From a virus, in the IMG/VR virus record IMGVR_UViG_3300044619_000207, positions 1 to 23,562 of that record: a stretch of 23,562 nt of DNA. One strand, given 5' to 3'. The notes below the pieces were generated by a model that was not told where the DNA came from, ran no database searches, and worked only from the letters and a program-made list of their open reading frames with translations. Numbering within the stretch: position 1 is the stretch's first letter; every line of letters begins with the position of its first letter. Below are positions 23,303 to 23,562 of the stretch, piece after piece. A program made the translations under genes and the position numbers.

Positions 23303-23562
23303 GCTTTACCAGTACTCCATCTTGATTTGTATACCAAACTTCCTCAAACATTGTTTTAACCCACGGCATGCAATACCTACATGGCTTGGACATGCCAAGT
23401 TTCTTGGTCGGGCTTATCCTTGTGTTTACTAGGATAAGCTTATCAGATCTCCGAGACTTGCTAAGACGGTTGAATGCGTCTAGTTCAGAGTGGATGGTTG
23501 GATACCTGTAGCCAAGCTGAACAGCCAGCGGATGTGTCTTCTCTCTGTTCTCCTGACCGATG
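23283..23562 (-). CDS. Zinc-dependent deaminase-fold enzyme, C-terminal part (runs off right edge)
   Basis: Only the last 92 residues are present. They contain both zinc motifs of the cytidine deaminase-like superfamily: His-Ser-Glu (TIHSELDAFNRL) with the catalytic Glu, and Pro-Cys-x-x-Cys (SKPCRYCMPWV), separated by a strand DKLILVNTRIS as expected. Before them, REKTHPLAVQLG recalls the 'RKTHPLQ' start of phage-encoded deaminase-like proteins. The fold is well supported; the substrate (dCMP, cytidine, or another base) is not. With dUTPase, RNR and the kinase in the same transcript, feeding dUMP synthesis is a reasonable guess. The 5' end lies beyond the window. Confidence 0.75.
   Translation of the reverse strand, partial: IGQENREKTHPLAVQLGYRYPTIHSELDAFNRLSKSRRSDKLILVNTRISPTKKLGMSKPCRYCMPWVKTMFEEVWYTNQDGVLVKHEACRH

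Overview
The window is a contiguous piece of a virulent, T7-like podovirus genome. Every gene I can support lies on the minus strand, so transcription runs from the right edge (23562) to the left edge (1). Genes abut or overlap almost everywhere (ATGA, TAATG and TGATG junctions). The only clear non-coding gap is about 160 bases between the capsid and tail tubular A genes. I see no integrase, repressor, transposase, CRISPR array or tRNA. The RNA polymerase, terminase and internal core proteins of T7-like phages are not in the window, so classification rests on the replication and virion genes.

Right third (about 15.2-23.6 kb), replication and nucleotide metabolism: a deaminase-fold enzyme cut by the edge, a 56-aa orphan, a gp4-like primase-helicase, a 70-aa orphan, a T7-type DNA polymerase with Tyr at the Pol I 762 position, a possible circularly permuted papain-fold protein, a dNMP kinase, a gp6-like 5'-3' exonuclease, a trimeric-type dUTPase and a monomeric class II (B12-dependent) ribonucleotide reductase. 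Together they would salvage host DNA (exonuclease, kinase), reduce ribonucleotides (RNR), steer pyrimidines toward dUMP (dUTPase, perhaps the deaminase) and copy the genome.

Middle (about 8.3-15.2 kb), head: four small helical or charged proteins of unknown role, the portal (gp8-like), an inserted 332-aa beta-rich protein, the scaffold (gp9-like), a capsid (gp10-like) with an extra C-terminal domain, a hairpin plus intrinsic terminator at the place of T7 T-phi, then tail tubular A (gp11-like).

Left (1-8.3 kb), tail and host interaction: tail tubular B (gp12-like), followed directly by a short gp17-like fibre adaptor, a 482-aa fibre-like protein, two overlapping membrane-associated genes (a one-TM coiled-coil protein and a putative lipoprotein with a second TM), an 84-aa fibre-associated protein, a 688-aa repeat-rich fibre and the start of another gene. 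The gp14-16 internal virion genes normally found after gp12 are not here.

A class II RNR implies a host with cobalamin. The class II RNR, phage-style deaminase, and fibre N-termini of the 'FPDSPTNGQTYTD' and 'IQLRRG' kinds resemble aquatic (cyanopodovirus or pelagiphage-like) phages. That is an impression from family knowledge, not a proven host assignment.
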